Source: Methylophilus sp. TWE2 (lineage in GTDB: Bacteria > Pseudomonadota > Gammaproteobacteria > Burkholderiales > Methylophilaceae). From it: a stretch of 64,000 nucleotides of DNA. The position numbers and the translations under genes are program-made. Shown piece after piece: positions 18,566-27,726 of this stretch (positions are counted from its first letter, which is position 1; the number at the start of each line of letters is the position of its first letter). The DNA lies in contig NZ_CP012020.1 of NCBI RefSeq assembly GCF_001183865.1, positions 1,054,001-1,118,000 on the forward strand, read 5' to 3'. The notes under the pieces were generated by a model. It made no database searches. It was not told the origin of the DNA and was given only the letters and a program-made list of their open reading frames with translations.

Positions 18566-20638
18566 TTAGAACAGGCTTTGCGTGGTGGATTTGAGTTGAA
18601 GTTCGCTGAATACATCAAACAGGAATTTCTGTTCTACCGGTTTGGAAAAGAGGAAGCCCTGCATCTGGTCGCAACCAATGCTGACCAGGGCAAGGCGCTG
18701 GTCTTCATCTTCCACGCCTTCAGCGACCACATTCAAATCCAGCGCATGTGCCAGTTTAACAATGGCTTCTACAATTGAAAGCGCAGTGCGGGAAGAAGCC
18801 ACTCCTTTAGTAAGGGTGCGGTCCAATTTGACTTCACTAATTTCCAGGTCCTGCAAATGCGTCAGGCTGAATGGATGTAGCCCAAAGTCATCCAGGGAGA
18901 TTTTAAGCCCTTGTTTTTTGAAATGGCGCAGGGTTTCTTTAAATTGCGCCTGATGATGGATCGCATTGGTTTCCGATACTTCCAGAATCAGGTTGCGCGC
19001 TTCCACTTCATGGGATTCCAGAATCGACTGTATCAGTGAACCGAGCTGCTTGTTCCGGAATTGCTGGTTGGACATATTGACTGAAATGCTCAGGTCAATG
19101 CCGCGGTCACGCGCCAGCCGGATAGTACTGCATGCCTGCGAAAGGACCCATGCGTTGATTTCTTCAATCATGCCAAAGCGTTCTGCGGCTTCAATAAAAC
19201 TATTGGGCGAAAGCAGGCCACGTGTAGGATGCTGCCAGCGCAATAACGCCTCAGCGCCATGTACCAAACGGGTTAATGAGTCGACTTTGGGCTGGAACAG
19301 CAACCTGAATTCCTGGTCGGTAATCGCTTTTTTGAGCTCCACCCGCGTTTGTTGCATGACATCTGACGCCTGCTCAATTTCGGCATCAAAGAAGCGGTAC
19401 TGGTTTTTGCCATTTTCCTTGGCCTTATACATGGCGGCATCTGCATTCAATTTGAGTTTTTGCAGGTTGCCGTCTTGAGGATACATGGAAACGCCAATAG
19501 AGCAGGAAATTTCAATGACATGATCTTCTATGATGAAAACCTCACGCAAAGCATCGATAATGCGCTGAATCACCGTCACGACACTTTGGTGGTTTTCGAT
19601 TTCGCTGAGGACAGCAATAAACTCATCGCCGCCCGCCCGTGCCACATAATCACAATTACGGATGGCATTGCTGATACGCTTGGAGACTTCAATCAATAAC
19701 AGGTCACCAATGTGATGACCAAACTGGTCGTTGACGGGTTTGAAATGATCCAGATCAATATATGCAAGCGCCAGTGACTCGCCATTCCGGTCACAACGCT
19801 TGGCACTGATGATCAGGTGCTGGTTTAAAGCGTCGCGGTTAGGCAGATGTGTCAGTGGGTCGTAAGCCAGGAACCGCTTGTTAACCGTCTGCGTGTTGCG
19901 AAAGGTAAGCTTGCTTTGCGTGAGGTCGACATTGCGCTCATAAAAGATGACCAGGATGAATGAGGTGATAAACAGCAATACAGGGACTAATACCAGCAGG
20001 AGTATCAGATAGTTTTGCGTTTGGTCGCTGGGTTGGCCGATCAGCATGTTGTTATGCACAATGCTGAGGTTGATTGCGGTGTGGGATGCCAGGAAGCCCA
20101 GCGCGATCTCCACTGAAAACACCCATTTCAAGCGTTGTAATGCTTTTCCTTCATAGCTTTTCAGCCAGAGGGTGGTGACGATAGCCAGTGCCGATGTCAG
20201 GCAGGCCAGGAAAAGCGCGAATAATGCTGTCCAGGTGTCGATACGGATATTGATCGCCCCGGCGCTCAGCTGGAAAAAATAGGAAAGCAGATAACCGCTC
20301 ACGCCCGCTGCCAATGAGGCATAGAGCAGGTCTCGCAAGGGCAGTTTTTTCTGGTTGACTGTTTTGAGTAGTGATAGGGAAAGCAGGTAGGCGCACAACA
20401 GGCTGCCTATCAAATCCACCGGATGCTGTGTGATTTTTGGAATATTGTCAGAAGCGAACTGGTAGCCAGCATGCAGCAGGAAAATACCAGCGGCAGTCAT
20501 TGCGGAATATTTTTTTAACAGCGCATCATGGTCCTTGATTGCAGCGATACGCAGCTGATCAACAAGCTTAAATGCAAAAAAACATCCGATGACACTGGAT
20601 GTGAATAGCAGCAGAATAAGCATGTTTGTTGGGATCAT
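18566..20638 (-). CDS. Integral-membrane GGDEF-EAL c-di-GMP protein
   Basis: 690 residues. About seven hydrophobic helices fill residues 5-235, without a large periplasmic loop. The segment FLLHAGYQF in the second helix resembles the motif of MHYT-type sensors, but I cannot confirm that family. A GGDEF domain follows (intact motif 336-340, I-site RNCD 327-330), then an EAL domain with EAL at 463-465, LDDFG and AEGVED, so both activities look possible. It separates dapD from the yffB-dapE-prmB group, all on the same strand. Confidence 0.9.
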   Translation of the reverse strand: MIPTNMLILLLFTSSVIGCFFAFKLVDQLRIAAIKDHDALLKKYSAMTAAGIFLLHAGYQFASDNIPKITQHPVDLIGSLLCAYLLSLSLLKTVNQKKLPLRDLLYASLAAGVSGYLLSYFFQLSAGAINIRIDTWTALFALFLACLTSALAIVTTLWLKSYEGKALQRLKWVFSVEIALGFLASHTAINLSIVHNNMLIGQPSDQTQNYLILLLVLVPVLLFITSFILVIFYERNVDLTQSKLTFRNTQTVNKRFLAYDPLTHLPNRDALNQHLIISAKRCDRNGESLALAYIDLDHFKPVNDQFGHHIGDLLLIEVSKRISNAIRNCDYVARAGGDEFIAVLSEIENHQSVVTVIQRIIDALREVFIIEDHVIEISCSIGVSMYPQDGNLQKLKLNADAAMYKAKENGKNQYRFFDAEIEQASDVMQQTRVELKKAITDQEFRLLFQPKVDSLTRLVHGAEALLRWQHPTRGLLSPNSFIEAAERFGMIEEINAWVLSQACSTIRLARDRGIDLSISVNMSNQQFRNKQLGSLIQSILESHEVEARNLILEVSETNAIHHQAQFKETLRHFKKQGLKISLDDFGLHPFSLTHLQDLEISEVKLDRTLTKGVASSRTALSIVEAIVKLAHALDLNVVAEGVEDEDQRLALVSIGCDQMQGFLFSKPVEQKFLFDVFSELQLKSTTQSLF

Positions 20639-20823
20639 AGTTGCACGGTCATTGTGATTATTAGTGGTGTGACTCTACTGCGTTTTGTTTCTTGCCTGCT
20701 ATTTCTCCATACTTGATACGATTACCACAAAAGCGGATGATGAGAATCACTCTTATATCGACCCGATATGCCCATAACTTGAGCGGTGATACGAGAGCGA
20801 TTCCCAGTACGAGTATTTAAACC

Positions 20824-21651
20824 TTACACACCACGCAATAATTCGTTGATACCGACTTTGCCCAGTGTTTTAGCGTCGACTTTTTTCACGATCACAGCGC
20901 AGTACAGGCTGTATTTGCCATCGCTGGAAGGCAGGTTGCCTGATACTACGACTGAGCCTGCAGGCACGCGACCAAAGTGTACTTCACCGGTTTCACGGTC
21001 ATAAATCTTGGTCGACTGGCCAATATAGACACCCATAGAAATCACGCAGTTATCTTCTACCACTACACCTTCAACCACTTCGGAACGTGCGCCGATAAAG
21101 CAGTTGTCACCAATAATCGTGGGGCCAGCCTGTACTGGCTCCAGTACGCCACCAATGCCTACGCCACCTGATAAGTGCACGTTTTTACCAATCTGTGCAC
21201 AGGAACCCACGGTCGCCCAGGTGTCCACCATGGTGCCTTCACCTACATAAGCACCGATGTTGACATATGAAGGCATCAACACTGCGTTTTTGGCAATGAA
21301 AGAGCCTTTGCGCACAATGGCGTTAGGCACGACGCGGAAACCACCCGCTTTGAAGTCTTCTTCAGTGTAGTTGGCAAATTTTGGATCGACTTTGTCAAAG
21401 TAGCGGGTCACGCCGTCATCCATCAAGTAGTTGTCTTTGAGACGGAAAGACAGCAACACGGCTTTCTTGATCCACTGATGGGTTTCCCATTGCTGGGTAT
21501 CGCCGATACGTGTAGCGACACGCAGTTTGCCTGCATCCAAATCGTCCAGCACTGAAGCCACGGTGGCTTTAATATCTGCTGGTGCATTGGCCGGGTTGAT
21601 GTTGGCGCGGTCTTCAAAAGCCGCTTCAATAATGCTTTGACGTGGATCCAT
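20824..21651 (-). CDS. dapD: Tetrahydrodipicolinate N-succinyltransferase
   Basis: Transfers succinyl from succinyl-CoA to tetrahydrodipicolinate in the DAP/lysine pathway, upstream of DapE. The 275-residue length is typical. The left-handed beta-helix hexapeptide repeats are visible (for example [18 protein letters not shown] and [13 protein letters not shown]), as is the [19 protein letters not shown] segment near the active site. The start [15 protein letters not shown] is preceded by GAGAAC. The other pathway genes here, yffB-dapE, lie 2.3 kb downstream on the same strand. Confidence 0.96.
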   Translation of the reverse strand: MDPRQSIIEAAFEDRANINPANAPADIKATVASVLDDLDAGKLRVATRIGDTQQWETHQWIKKAVLLSFRLKDNYLMDDGVTRYFDKVDPKFANYTEEDFKAGGFRVVPNAIVRKGSFIAKNAVLMPSYVNIGAYVGEGTMVDTWATVGSCAQIGKNVHLSGGVGIGGVLEPVQAGPTIIGDNCFIGARSEVVEGVVVEDNCVISMGVYIGQSTKIYDRETGEVHFGRVPAGSVVVSGNLPSSDGKYSLYCAVIVKKVDAKTLGKVGINELLRGV

Positions 21652-21756
21652 GATGTTCTCTAATTGATTCAGTTAAATAACAGTGAAACCCGAAATTTTA
21701 ACCTAATTTCGATGGATCAGGGGCCGCAGATATCTATGACCCCTGCAAGTAGAGGT

Positions 21757-22569
21757 TTATTTGTTTTTTGCAGCTAAGTAAAGCGGCATGACTTTGGGTG
21801 TCAGTGCTTGCAGATCCTTGATGCGGTTCTCGCTGGAGGGGTGGGTGCTTAAGAACTCGGGCGGTGCATCCTTGCTGGCTGCCATCATTTTTTTCCAGAG
21901 GCTGACAGCGGCCTCGGGGTTGTAGCCTGCTCGTGCGGCCAGTTCCAGACCCATGCGATCCGCTTCGCGTTCCTGTTCCCTGCCATTTGGTAAAGCAAAC
22001 AGTAGCTGACTACCCATGTTTGCACCTTGTGCCGCCATATTGCCTGCGGTACCACCAACAAACGCTGCGAGTGCTTGCAAACCAAACTGCTGTACATAGG
22101 CTTGTGACATGCGTTCGCGGCCATGTTCGCGCAGCGCGTGGGAAATTTCGTGGCCAATCACTGCAGCCAGTTCGTCGTCTGTCGCGTGGAGTTTATCCGC
22201 CAGGCCAGAAAACACCATGATTTTGCCACCTGGCATGCAATAGGCATTCAATTGGTCATTTTTTTCTACATTGACTTCCCACTTCCATTTGGTCGCATCT
22301 GGGCGGAATACGCCAACTTGCGCAATCAGCCGGTTCGAAATGGTGGTGACGCGATTCAAAAGCGCTTTATCTGCGTTTAGCGTGCTTTTCTTTTGGGCGT
22401 CCTGGAGTGTTTGTGTATACGATTGCGCCGACATCTTGTCTACCGTGGCCGATGGCAGTAGCAAGAGCTGGCTACGTTGCACACCTGAAACGCTATTGTT
22501 GGTTGTGGTGGCACAGGCAGTGAGTAACGCGCATGCGGCAGCCACAGAGACGAGTTTGATATTGAACAT
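21757..22569 (-). CDS. M48-family lipoprotein metalloprotease (LoiP/BepA-like)
   Basis: 270 residues. The lipoprotein signal peptide has the lipobox LTAC (Cys 19). The zinc motif HEISH at 140-144 and a downstream Glu in EREADRMG give the M48 active site. No TPR repeats are present, so it is nearer LoiP/YggG than BepA. It is expected in the periplasm, probably anchored to the outer membrane, in quality control of envelope proteins. Neighbours (dapD, kup) give no functional link. Confidence 0.88.
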   Translation of the reverse strand: MFNIKLVSVAAACALLTACATTTNNSVSGVQRSQLLLLPSATVDKMSAQSYTQTLQDAQKKSTLNADKALLNRVTTISNRLIAQVGVFRPDATKWKWEVNVEKNDQLNAYCMPGGKIMVFSGLADKLHATDDELAAVIGHEISHALREHGRERMSQAYVQQFGLQALAAFVGGTAGNMAAQGANMGSQLLFALPNGREQEREADRMGLELAARAGYNPEAAVSLWKKMMAASKDAPPEFLSTHPSSENRIKDLQALTPKVMPLYLAAKNK

Positions 22570-22622
22570 ACGGTTTCCTTTCTGCTAACAGGCTCTAGCT
22601 AAGTCGCACCAATATTTTTGCA

Positions 22623-24542
22623 TTAGATTTTGACCTGTGAACCCAGTTCCACCACCCGGTTGGGCGGGAGATTGAACTGGTTGGTAATGGTTTCCGCTGT
22701 GCGGAACAGGCCAATAAAAATCTTCTTGCGCCAGAAGGCCATGCCTGGTTTATCTGAGGCAATCAGGATTTCCTTGCCGATAAAGAAGGACGTATCCATG
22801 GTATCCAGGCTGAGGCCAAAAGATTCTGTGAGCGCCAGATCTCTCGGCAGGTCAGGCTCATCCATATAGCCATAACGCAGGGTGAGGCGATAAAAGCCAT
22901 ATGGCAACACTTCCACTGATACACGCTCCTCCCGGCTGGTGTAGGGGTAGTCCTCAAAACGCACCGTCAGGATGATCATTTTTTCATGCAGCACTTTGTT
23001 ATGCTTTAGATTGTGCAGCAAGGCATGCGGGACGCCATCCGGGTTTGGGGTCATGAAAACGCCGACACCATTGACGCGGGCAGGGGGATGCGCGCCTATC
23101 GCCTGAATAAAAGGGATGAGCTCCATGGATTCTGACTTGAGGGTGCCATACAGCAACCTGCGGCCCGTTTTCCAGGTGCGCATCAGCGTAAAAATAATTA
23201 GACCTATGAGTAAAGGCACCCAGCCACCGTCCGGAATCTTGAGGATGTTGGCAGAGAAGAAAGACAGGTCGATCACCAGGAAGATGCTAATCAGGCTGGC
23301 GGTTTTAAGTTTGCTCCAGCCCCACAAATGATGGAAAACGACGGCAGCGAGCAAGGTGGTAATCACCATATCGCCAGTCACGGCGATACCGTAAGCGGCC
23401 GCCAGATCGCCAGAGCTGCCAAAAATCAGGACCAGGCCCATGACAGCAACCATCAGGCCCCAATTCACTCGGGGCATGTATACCTGCCCTTCGGTTTTTT
23501 CTGAGGTATGTGCCACGTGCATACGGGGAATAAAGCCCAGTTGCAAAGCCTGACGTGACACAGAAAATGCGCCCGTAATCACCGCTTGCGAGGCAATCAC
23601 GGTCGCCAGCGTGGCCAGGATAATGAGGGGGAACAAAGCCCAGTCGGGTGCCAAATGGTAAAACGGGTTTTGAATCGCTTCAGGTTCGGCCAGAATCAAT
23701 GCGCCCTGACCAAAGTAATTGCAAATCAAGGCAGGGAGTACAAACAGGAACCAGGCCAGGCGGATCGGTTTTCGACCAAAATGGCCCATGTCGGCATAGA
23801 GTGCCTCAGCCCCTGTGACCGCTAAAACAACTGCGCCCAGGGCAATAAAGGCAATTTTTGGTTGGGTATAAAAAAACAGAAAGGCATAGGCGGGACTTAA
23901 GGCTTTGAGAATTTCCGGGTGGTGGCTGATATTGATGGCACCCAAAATGCCCAGTACGGCAAACCAGGTCAACATAATCGGGCCAAAGAATGCACCAACC
24001 ACGGCGGTCCCTTTGCTTTGCGCCCAAAATAAGACGAACAGCACGCACAGTGTGATGGGGACGATCCAGCTATCCAGTTGTGGTGCGGCTACTTCCAGCC
24101 CTTCCACCGCGGATAAAACAGAAATGGCCGGGGTAATCATGCCGTCTGCGTAAAACATACAAGCACCGATAATGCCGAGCATCATGATGCGCTTGCGCTG
24201 GTCAGGGTCACCGCCCGCATAACGGCTGGCCAGTGATAGCAAAGCCATGATGCCGCCTTCGCCACGGTTGTCTGCGCGCATGATAAATGCCACATATTTG
24301 AAGGAGACGATCAGTAGCAAAGCCCAGGTGATCAGGGACAAAATGCCATAGACATTGTCTTGTGTCAGCAACAGTGGGTGATGGCCCACAGCAAACACTT
24401 CCTTCATCGTATACAGGGGGCTGGTGCCAATATCCCCGAAAACAACACCAAGTGCGGCGAGGGCCATGGTATGGAGCGCCGCTTGATTCTTTGTATGGTC
24501 CATTGTGTGAACAGCTGAAGACAAACAATTATTATCGGTCAA
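22623..24542 (-). CDS. kup: Kup-type potassium uptake protein
   Basis: Inner-membrane K+/H+ symporter. The signature ALGVVFGDIGTSPLYT lies near the N-terminus and is followed by 11-12 hydrophobic helices to about residue 440 (for example RADNRGEGGIMALLSLA and the YADGMITPAISVLSA segment) and a cytoplasmic C-terminal domain of about 190 residues. The TTG at 24542 (639 residues) has GGTGAAG eight bases before it. The ATG at 24503 (626 residues) lacks a ribosome-binding site but also fits the family. Two 13-bp direct repeats lie just upstream. Confidence 0.94.
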   Translation of the reverse strand: MTDNNCLSSAVHTMDHTKNQAALHTMALAALGVVFGDIGTSPLYTMKEVFAVGHHPLLLTQDNVYGILSLITWALLLIVSFKYVAFIMRADNRGEGGIMALLSLASRYAGGDPDQRKRIMMLGIIGACMFYADGMITPAISVLSAVEGLEVAAPQLDSWIVPITLCVLFVLFWAQSKGTAVVGAFFGPIMLTWFAVLGILGAINISHHPEILKALSPAYAFLFFYTQPKIAFIALGAVVLAVTGAEALYADMGHFGRKPIRLAWFLFVLPALICNYFGQGALILAEPEAIQNPFYHLAPDWALFPLIILATLATVIASQAVITGAFSVSRQALQLGFIPRMHVAHTSEKTEGQVYMPRVNWGLMVAVMGLVLIFGSSGDLAAAYGIAVTGDMVITTLLAAVVFHHLWGWSKLKTASLISIFLVIDLSFFSANILKIPDGGWVPLLIGLIIFTLMRTWKTGRRLLYGTLKSESMELIPFIQAIGAHPPARVNGVGVFMTPNPDGVPHALLHNLKHNKVLHEKMIILTVRFEDYPYTSREERVSVEVLPYGFYRLTLRYGYMDEPDLPRDLALTESFGLSLDTMDTSFFIGKEILIASDKPGMAFWRKKIFIGLFRTAETITNQFNLPPNRVVELGSQVKI

Positions 24543-24563
24543 TTTTAAAGCTTCACCAAAAAC

Positions 24564-24595
24564 TTTGACAGAAATAACAGGTTTTGACAGAAATA
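24564..24595. promoter_or_regulatory. Tandem 13-bp direct repeat upstream of kup, candidate operator
   Basis: TTTGACAGAAATA occurs twice (24564-24576 and 24583-24595) with a period of 19 bp, close to two helical turns. It lies 22 bp upstream of the TTG start of kup. Such spacing suits binding of a regulator to one DNA face. No known box is recognised. Confidence 0.4.
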
Positions 24596-24665
24596 TTCGA
24601 CTTCATTACGCATTTTTTGGAGATTAAGCGACAAGCTTGGGCTTCACAAAACTATTTGCAGAAGA

Positions 24666-25892
24666 TTATTTCTTGTTGACTTGGGTTTGCGTGACCACCA
24701 CCTGCGCCTGGCCTTTATGCAATGTTAACTGTAAGTTTTCGCCAGCCACCAATTGATTGGCATCAGTCACGGCATGGCCGTTTAGTTGTTGTACGATGGC
24801 GTAACCGCGTGCCAGCACCTGGTGAGGATTCAGTTGTTGCAGGCTGGTGGCGCAGTGCTCTAGTTTGCGGCGATGCGTTTGCAGAGATTGTTGCATAGAC
24901 AATTGCAGGCGATGCTGCCATTGACGTAACGCCTGTTTTTGCTGTTGCAACTGCTGCACAGGCGACAGTAGGCGGCGCGACAGGTAATCCAGTGTTTGCG
25001 CTTGCTGTCGTAACAGCGATTGCATGGCGCGCATCAGGCGTAACCGTGATTGTTCCACTTGCTGGCGCAATTGTGATTGGTCAGGGCAAGCCAGTTCAGC
25101 CGCCGCCGTTGGCGTTGCTGCACGCAGGTCTGCCACAAAGTCGGCAATGGTGAAGTCGGTTTCATGACCCACGCCGCTAATGGTGGGCAGGCGGCAGGCG
25201 GCGATTGCACGTGCAACCACTTCTTCATTGAATGACCATAAATCCTCAATGCTGCCGCCACCGCGGCAAATCAGCAGCGTATCGACTTCCTGACGCTGGT
25301 CGGCCAATTGTATCGCCTGTGCAATCTGTTCGGCCGATCCTTTGCCTTGGACTGGCGTAGGGTAAATGATGACTTTCATGCTGGGGTAGCGGCGGCGGAT
25401 GGCCGTCAATACATCGCGTAACGCTGCCGCATCGGGTGAAGTCAAGACGCCTATGCATTGTGGATTGGCTGGGATGGTTTTTTTTCGCGATACATCAAAC
25501 AGGCCTTGCGCTTGCAGGCGTTGTTTCAGTTGCTCAAACGCTTCGTATAAGCTGCCCAGGCCTGCTGGTTGCAAAAACTCTATGGTCAGTTGAAAGTCGC
25601 CACGTGCTTCATACAGCGTCACCGTTGCCCGCGCTTCAATCCGGTCACCTTCCCGAGGAGTCGCGCCTACCAGGCTGTTACGGCCCTTAAACATCACACA
25701 GCGAACCTGTGCCCGCTCGTCCTTGAGGGAAAAATACCAGTGGCCACTGGCTGCACGCGTGAAATTGGAGATTTCACCACTGATCCAGAACAGAGGTAAG
25801 CTGGTTTCCAGCAGCTCTTTCGTCAGTCGCGTCAGGTCGCTGACACTCAAGATTTGTTTTGGGGACGTCGATAACAAGCTAGTCATAGCCAT
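24666..25892 (-). CDS. xseA: Exodeoxyribonuclease VII large subunit
   Basis: Catalytic subunit that degrades single-stranded DNA to short oligonucleotides together with XseB. 408 residues: an N-terminal OB fold (about 15-110, LFWISGEISNFTRAASGHWYF), the catalytic domain (about 125-320) with GVLTSPDAAALRDV, RRYP, ICRGGGSIEDLWSFN and GVGHETDFT, then a long helical region rich in Gln and Leu (about 280-380) and a C-terminal domain starting NPHQVLARGYAI. The ATGs at 25892 and 25886 are both possible starts. xseB is not adjacent. Confidence 0.96.
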   Translation of the reverse strand: MAMTSLLSTSPKQILSVSDLTRLTKELLETSLPLFWISGEISNFTRAASGHWYFSLKDERAQVRCVMFKGRNSLVGATPREGDRIEARATVTLYEARGDFQLTIEFLQPAGLGSLYEAFEQLKQRLQAQGLFDVSRKKTIPANPQCIGVLTSPDAAALRDVLTAIRRRYPSMKVIIYPTPVQGKGSAEQIAQAIQLADQRQEVDTLLICRGGGSIEDLWSFNEEVVARAIAACRLPTISGVGHETDFTIADFVADLRAATPTAAAELACPDQSQLRQQVEQSRLRLMRAMQSLLRQQAQTLDYLSRRLLSPVQQLQQQKQALRQWQHRLQLSMQQSLQTHRRKLEHCATSLQQLNPHQVLARGYAIVQQLNGHAVTDANQLVAGENLQLTLHKGQAQVVVTQTQVNKK

Positions 25893-26111
25893 GCATTATC
25901 CAACAGCGTAAGACTGTTTGGCTATGTTTTTGAGGGATATGACAGGCAGCTGTCTTTTAAAACAATGAGATATGCTGGATTTTTACGTTTCTGAACATTT
26001 TTACTTATTAACAATGGCACTTTAGCGGTGCCTGTGAGTCCTTCAATAAAGTAGGAGATAAAGATATCTATTATCATGCCTAATAGGCGCAATGCTTTTA
26101 TGGTGACATTC

Positions 26112-27098
26112 ATGCCATTACAAAAACATCTGTCTGCTATGCCCGGCGCTTTCTTGTGCTTGGGGTACATCGTGCTCGCATCAAATTTGGCACATGCTGA
26201 AGACGAGGTCGCCGAGCCACCCCTGGCGGAGGTTGAAGTCCAGAGTGCGCCTGTTCCTCAGACCACAGAACCGGTTGTACATTACAGTCGTGAGCAATCA
26301 GTAGTTCACAATGATGCCTATAAACAGTTCATCAAACTGCAGGTCAGTCTGGCAACTGGTACCAAAAATGCGCTTGGGCTCAATAGCTATGAGCAAGCGC
26401 ATGCCCATTATTGTGCGCTTGCAGGCGAGTCTCATGATCCTGACGCCCAATTTGCCATGGGCTGGTTCTACAGCATGGGCAAAGGTGTAGAGGTCAATCA
26501 TGATATTGCGGCTCGTTTTTTCAGACTGGCTGCGATACAAGGGCACCGAGATGCCATGGAATGGCTGGATAAGGAACCTGGTAACCCCGAGTTAGCAAAG
26601 CTGCCTGCCTGTATGCAAAAACAGGAACAATCTGTTGCCCAGATACTGTTCCGCAAGCGTGGTCCGGTGTACCAACTCGTGAAGAAACATGCGCCAGTGT
26701 ATGGAGTGGACGTTGATTTTGCCATGGCGGTGATTGCGGTGGAGTCAGGCTTTAATGTTAAAGCCACCTCTCGCAAGAAGGCACAGGGATTGATGCAGTT
26801 AATGCCTGAGACGCAAGCCCGGTTCCATGTCAAAGATGCTTATGATCCCGAGCAAAACATCAAAGGTGGGTTGTCATACCTGCGCTGGCTGATTGCGTAT
26901 TTCAAAGGCGATGTCGAGCTGGTAGCCGCCGCCTATAACGCGGGGGAAAATGCGGTCCTCAAGTATCGCGGTATCCCCCCTTACCCGGAAACCCGTGATT
27001 ATGTGAAACGGATCGCCCGGTATTACAAGAAAAAACATCATGAAGTGAAACAAAAGTCTGCCATGCAGCAGGCAGATATCATACCCACTTCTTCATAA
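26112..27098 (+). CDS. Lytic transglycosylase with Sel1-like repeat and SLT domain
   Basis: 328 residues from ATG 26112, supported by GGTGA five bases before it. An in-frame ATG at 26076 would only lengthen the N-terminus before the signal peptide (LCLGYIVLASNLAHA). The mature protein has a Sel1/TPR-like repeat (about 115-150, DAQFAMGWFYSMGKGVEVN) and a C-terminal SLT domain (about 205-315) with the catalytic Glu in AVIAVESGF, GLMQLMPETQ and AAYNAGENAV. It cleaves peptidoglycan glycan strands in the periplasm, giving 1,6-anhydro ends. The following gene is dsbB; a functional link is not evident. Confidence 0.88.
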   Translation: MPLQKHLSAMPGAFLCLGYIVLASNLAHAEDEVAEPPLAEVEVQSAPVPQTTEPVVHYSREQSVVHNDAYKQFIKLQVSLATGTKNALGLNSYEQAHAHYCALAGESHDPDAQFAMGWFYSMGKGVEVNHDIAARFFRLAAIQGHRDAMEWLDKEPGNPELAKLPACMQKQEQSVAQILFRKRGPVYQLVKKHAPVYGVDVDFAMAVIAVESGFNVKATSRKKAQGLMQLMPETQARFHVKDAYDPEQNIKGGLSYLRWLIAYFKGDVELVAAAYNAGENAVLKYRGIPPYPETRDYVKRIARYYKKKHHEVKQKSAMQQADIIPTSS

Positions 27099-27194
27099 GC
27101 GTGATTGAAATCAAGGAACGTTATTCCATCTAGCAGCATCATATGCGCGTTATCTATTACAATCTGGGCTTCATTAAACGTGCAGGAGGGTGCA

Positions 27195-27698
27195 ATGTGT
27201 CAGTGGTTTAAAGGTCGTGGTGGCTATGTGCTTGGATTTCTGGCTGGTTTCGGTATTGTCGCACTGGCTCTATTCATACAGGTACAAAACCAGCTGGAAC
27301 CTTGTCCTCTATGTATCTCGCAGCGTATTATTTTCATGAGCCTGGGTGTGGTGTTCTTGCTGCACGCGTTTGTTTCTCCTAAGTCATGGCTGCATGCCGG
27401 GTTGGCGCTGGTAGAAGTATTCACGGCGTTGGGTGGTGTTGGCGTGGCCATTCGCCATTGGTGGCTACAGGCGCATAAAGAAGACATCATTGCCGATTGT
27501 GGCGTCGGCTTTGACTATATGTTTGAAAACTTCCCGCTTAAAAAAGCACTGACACTGGTGTTTCGCGGCACAGGTGACTGCGCTGCCATTGACTGGACTT
27601 TCCTCGGACTGACCTTGCCGCAACTCGGTTTGATCAGTTTTACGCTGTTTGGCTTGTACGCTATCTTCCTTTTCCGCGCGCGACGTTGCAGTCACTAA
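27195..27698 (+). CDS. dsbB: Disulfide bond formation protein DsbB
   Basis: Inner-membrane oxidase that reoxidises DsbA and passes electrons to quinone. 167 residues with four hydrophobic helices. The first Cys pair CPLC is at 37-40; the second pair (IADCG and GTGDCAAI) flanks a periplasmic loop near residues 103 and 130. ATG 27195 has a textbook ribosome-binding site (AGGAGGG) and the expected length. The frame is open further upstream from a TTG at 27105, but that part overlaps no family sequence. Confidence 0.93.
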   Translation: MCQWFKGRGGYVLGFLAGFGIVALALFIQVQNQLEPCPLCISQRIIFMSLGVVFLLHAFVSPKSWLHAGLALVEVFTALGGVGVAIRHWWLQAHKEDIIADCGVGFDYMFENFPLKKALTLVFRGTGDCAAIDWTFLGLTLPQLGLISFTLFGLYAIFLFRARRCSH

Positions 27699-27706
27699 CA
27701 CATGAG

Positions 27707-27723
27707 CCAGCCGCGGCTGGTTT
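27707..27723. terminator. Palindrome between convergent genes, possible terminator
   Basis: CCAGCCGCGGCTGG (27707-27720) is a perfect 14-bp palindrome followed by TTTC on the plus strand. It lies between the convergent dsbB and the hypothetical gene ending at 27727. The T tract is too short for a firm terminator call. Confidence 0.4.
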
Positions 27724-27726
27724 CAG

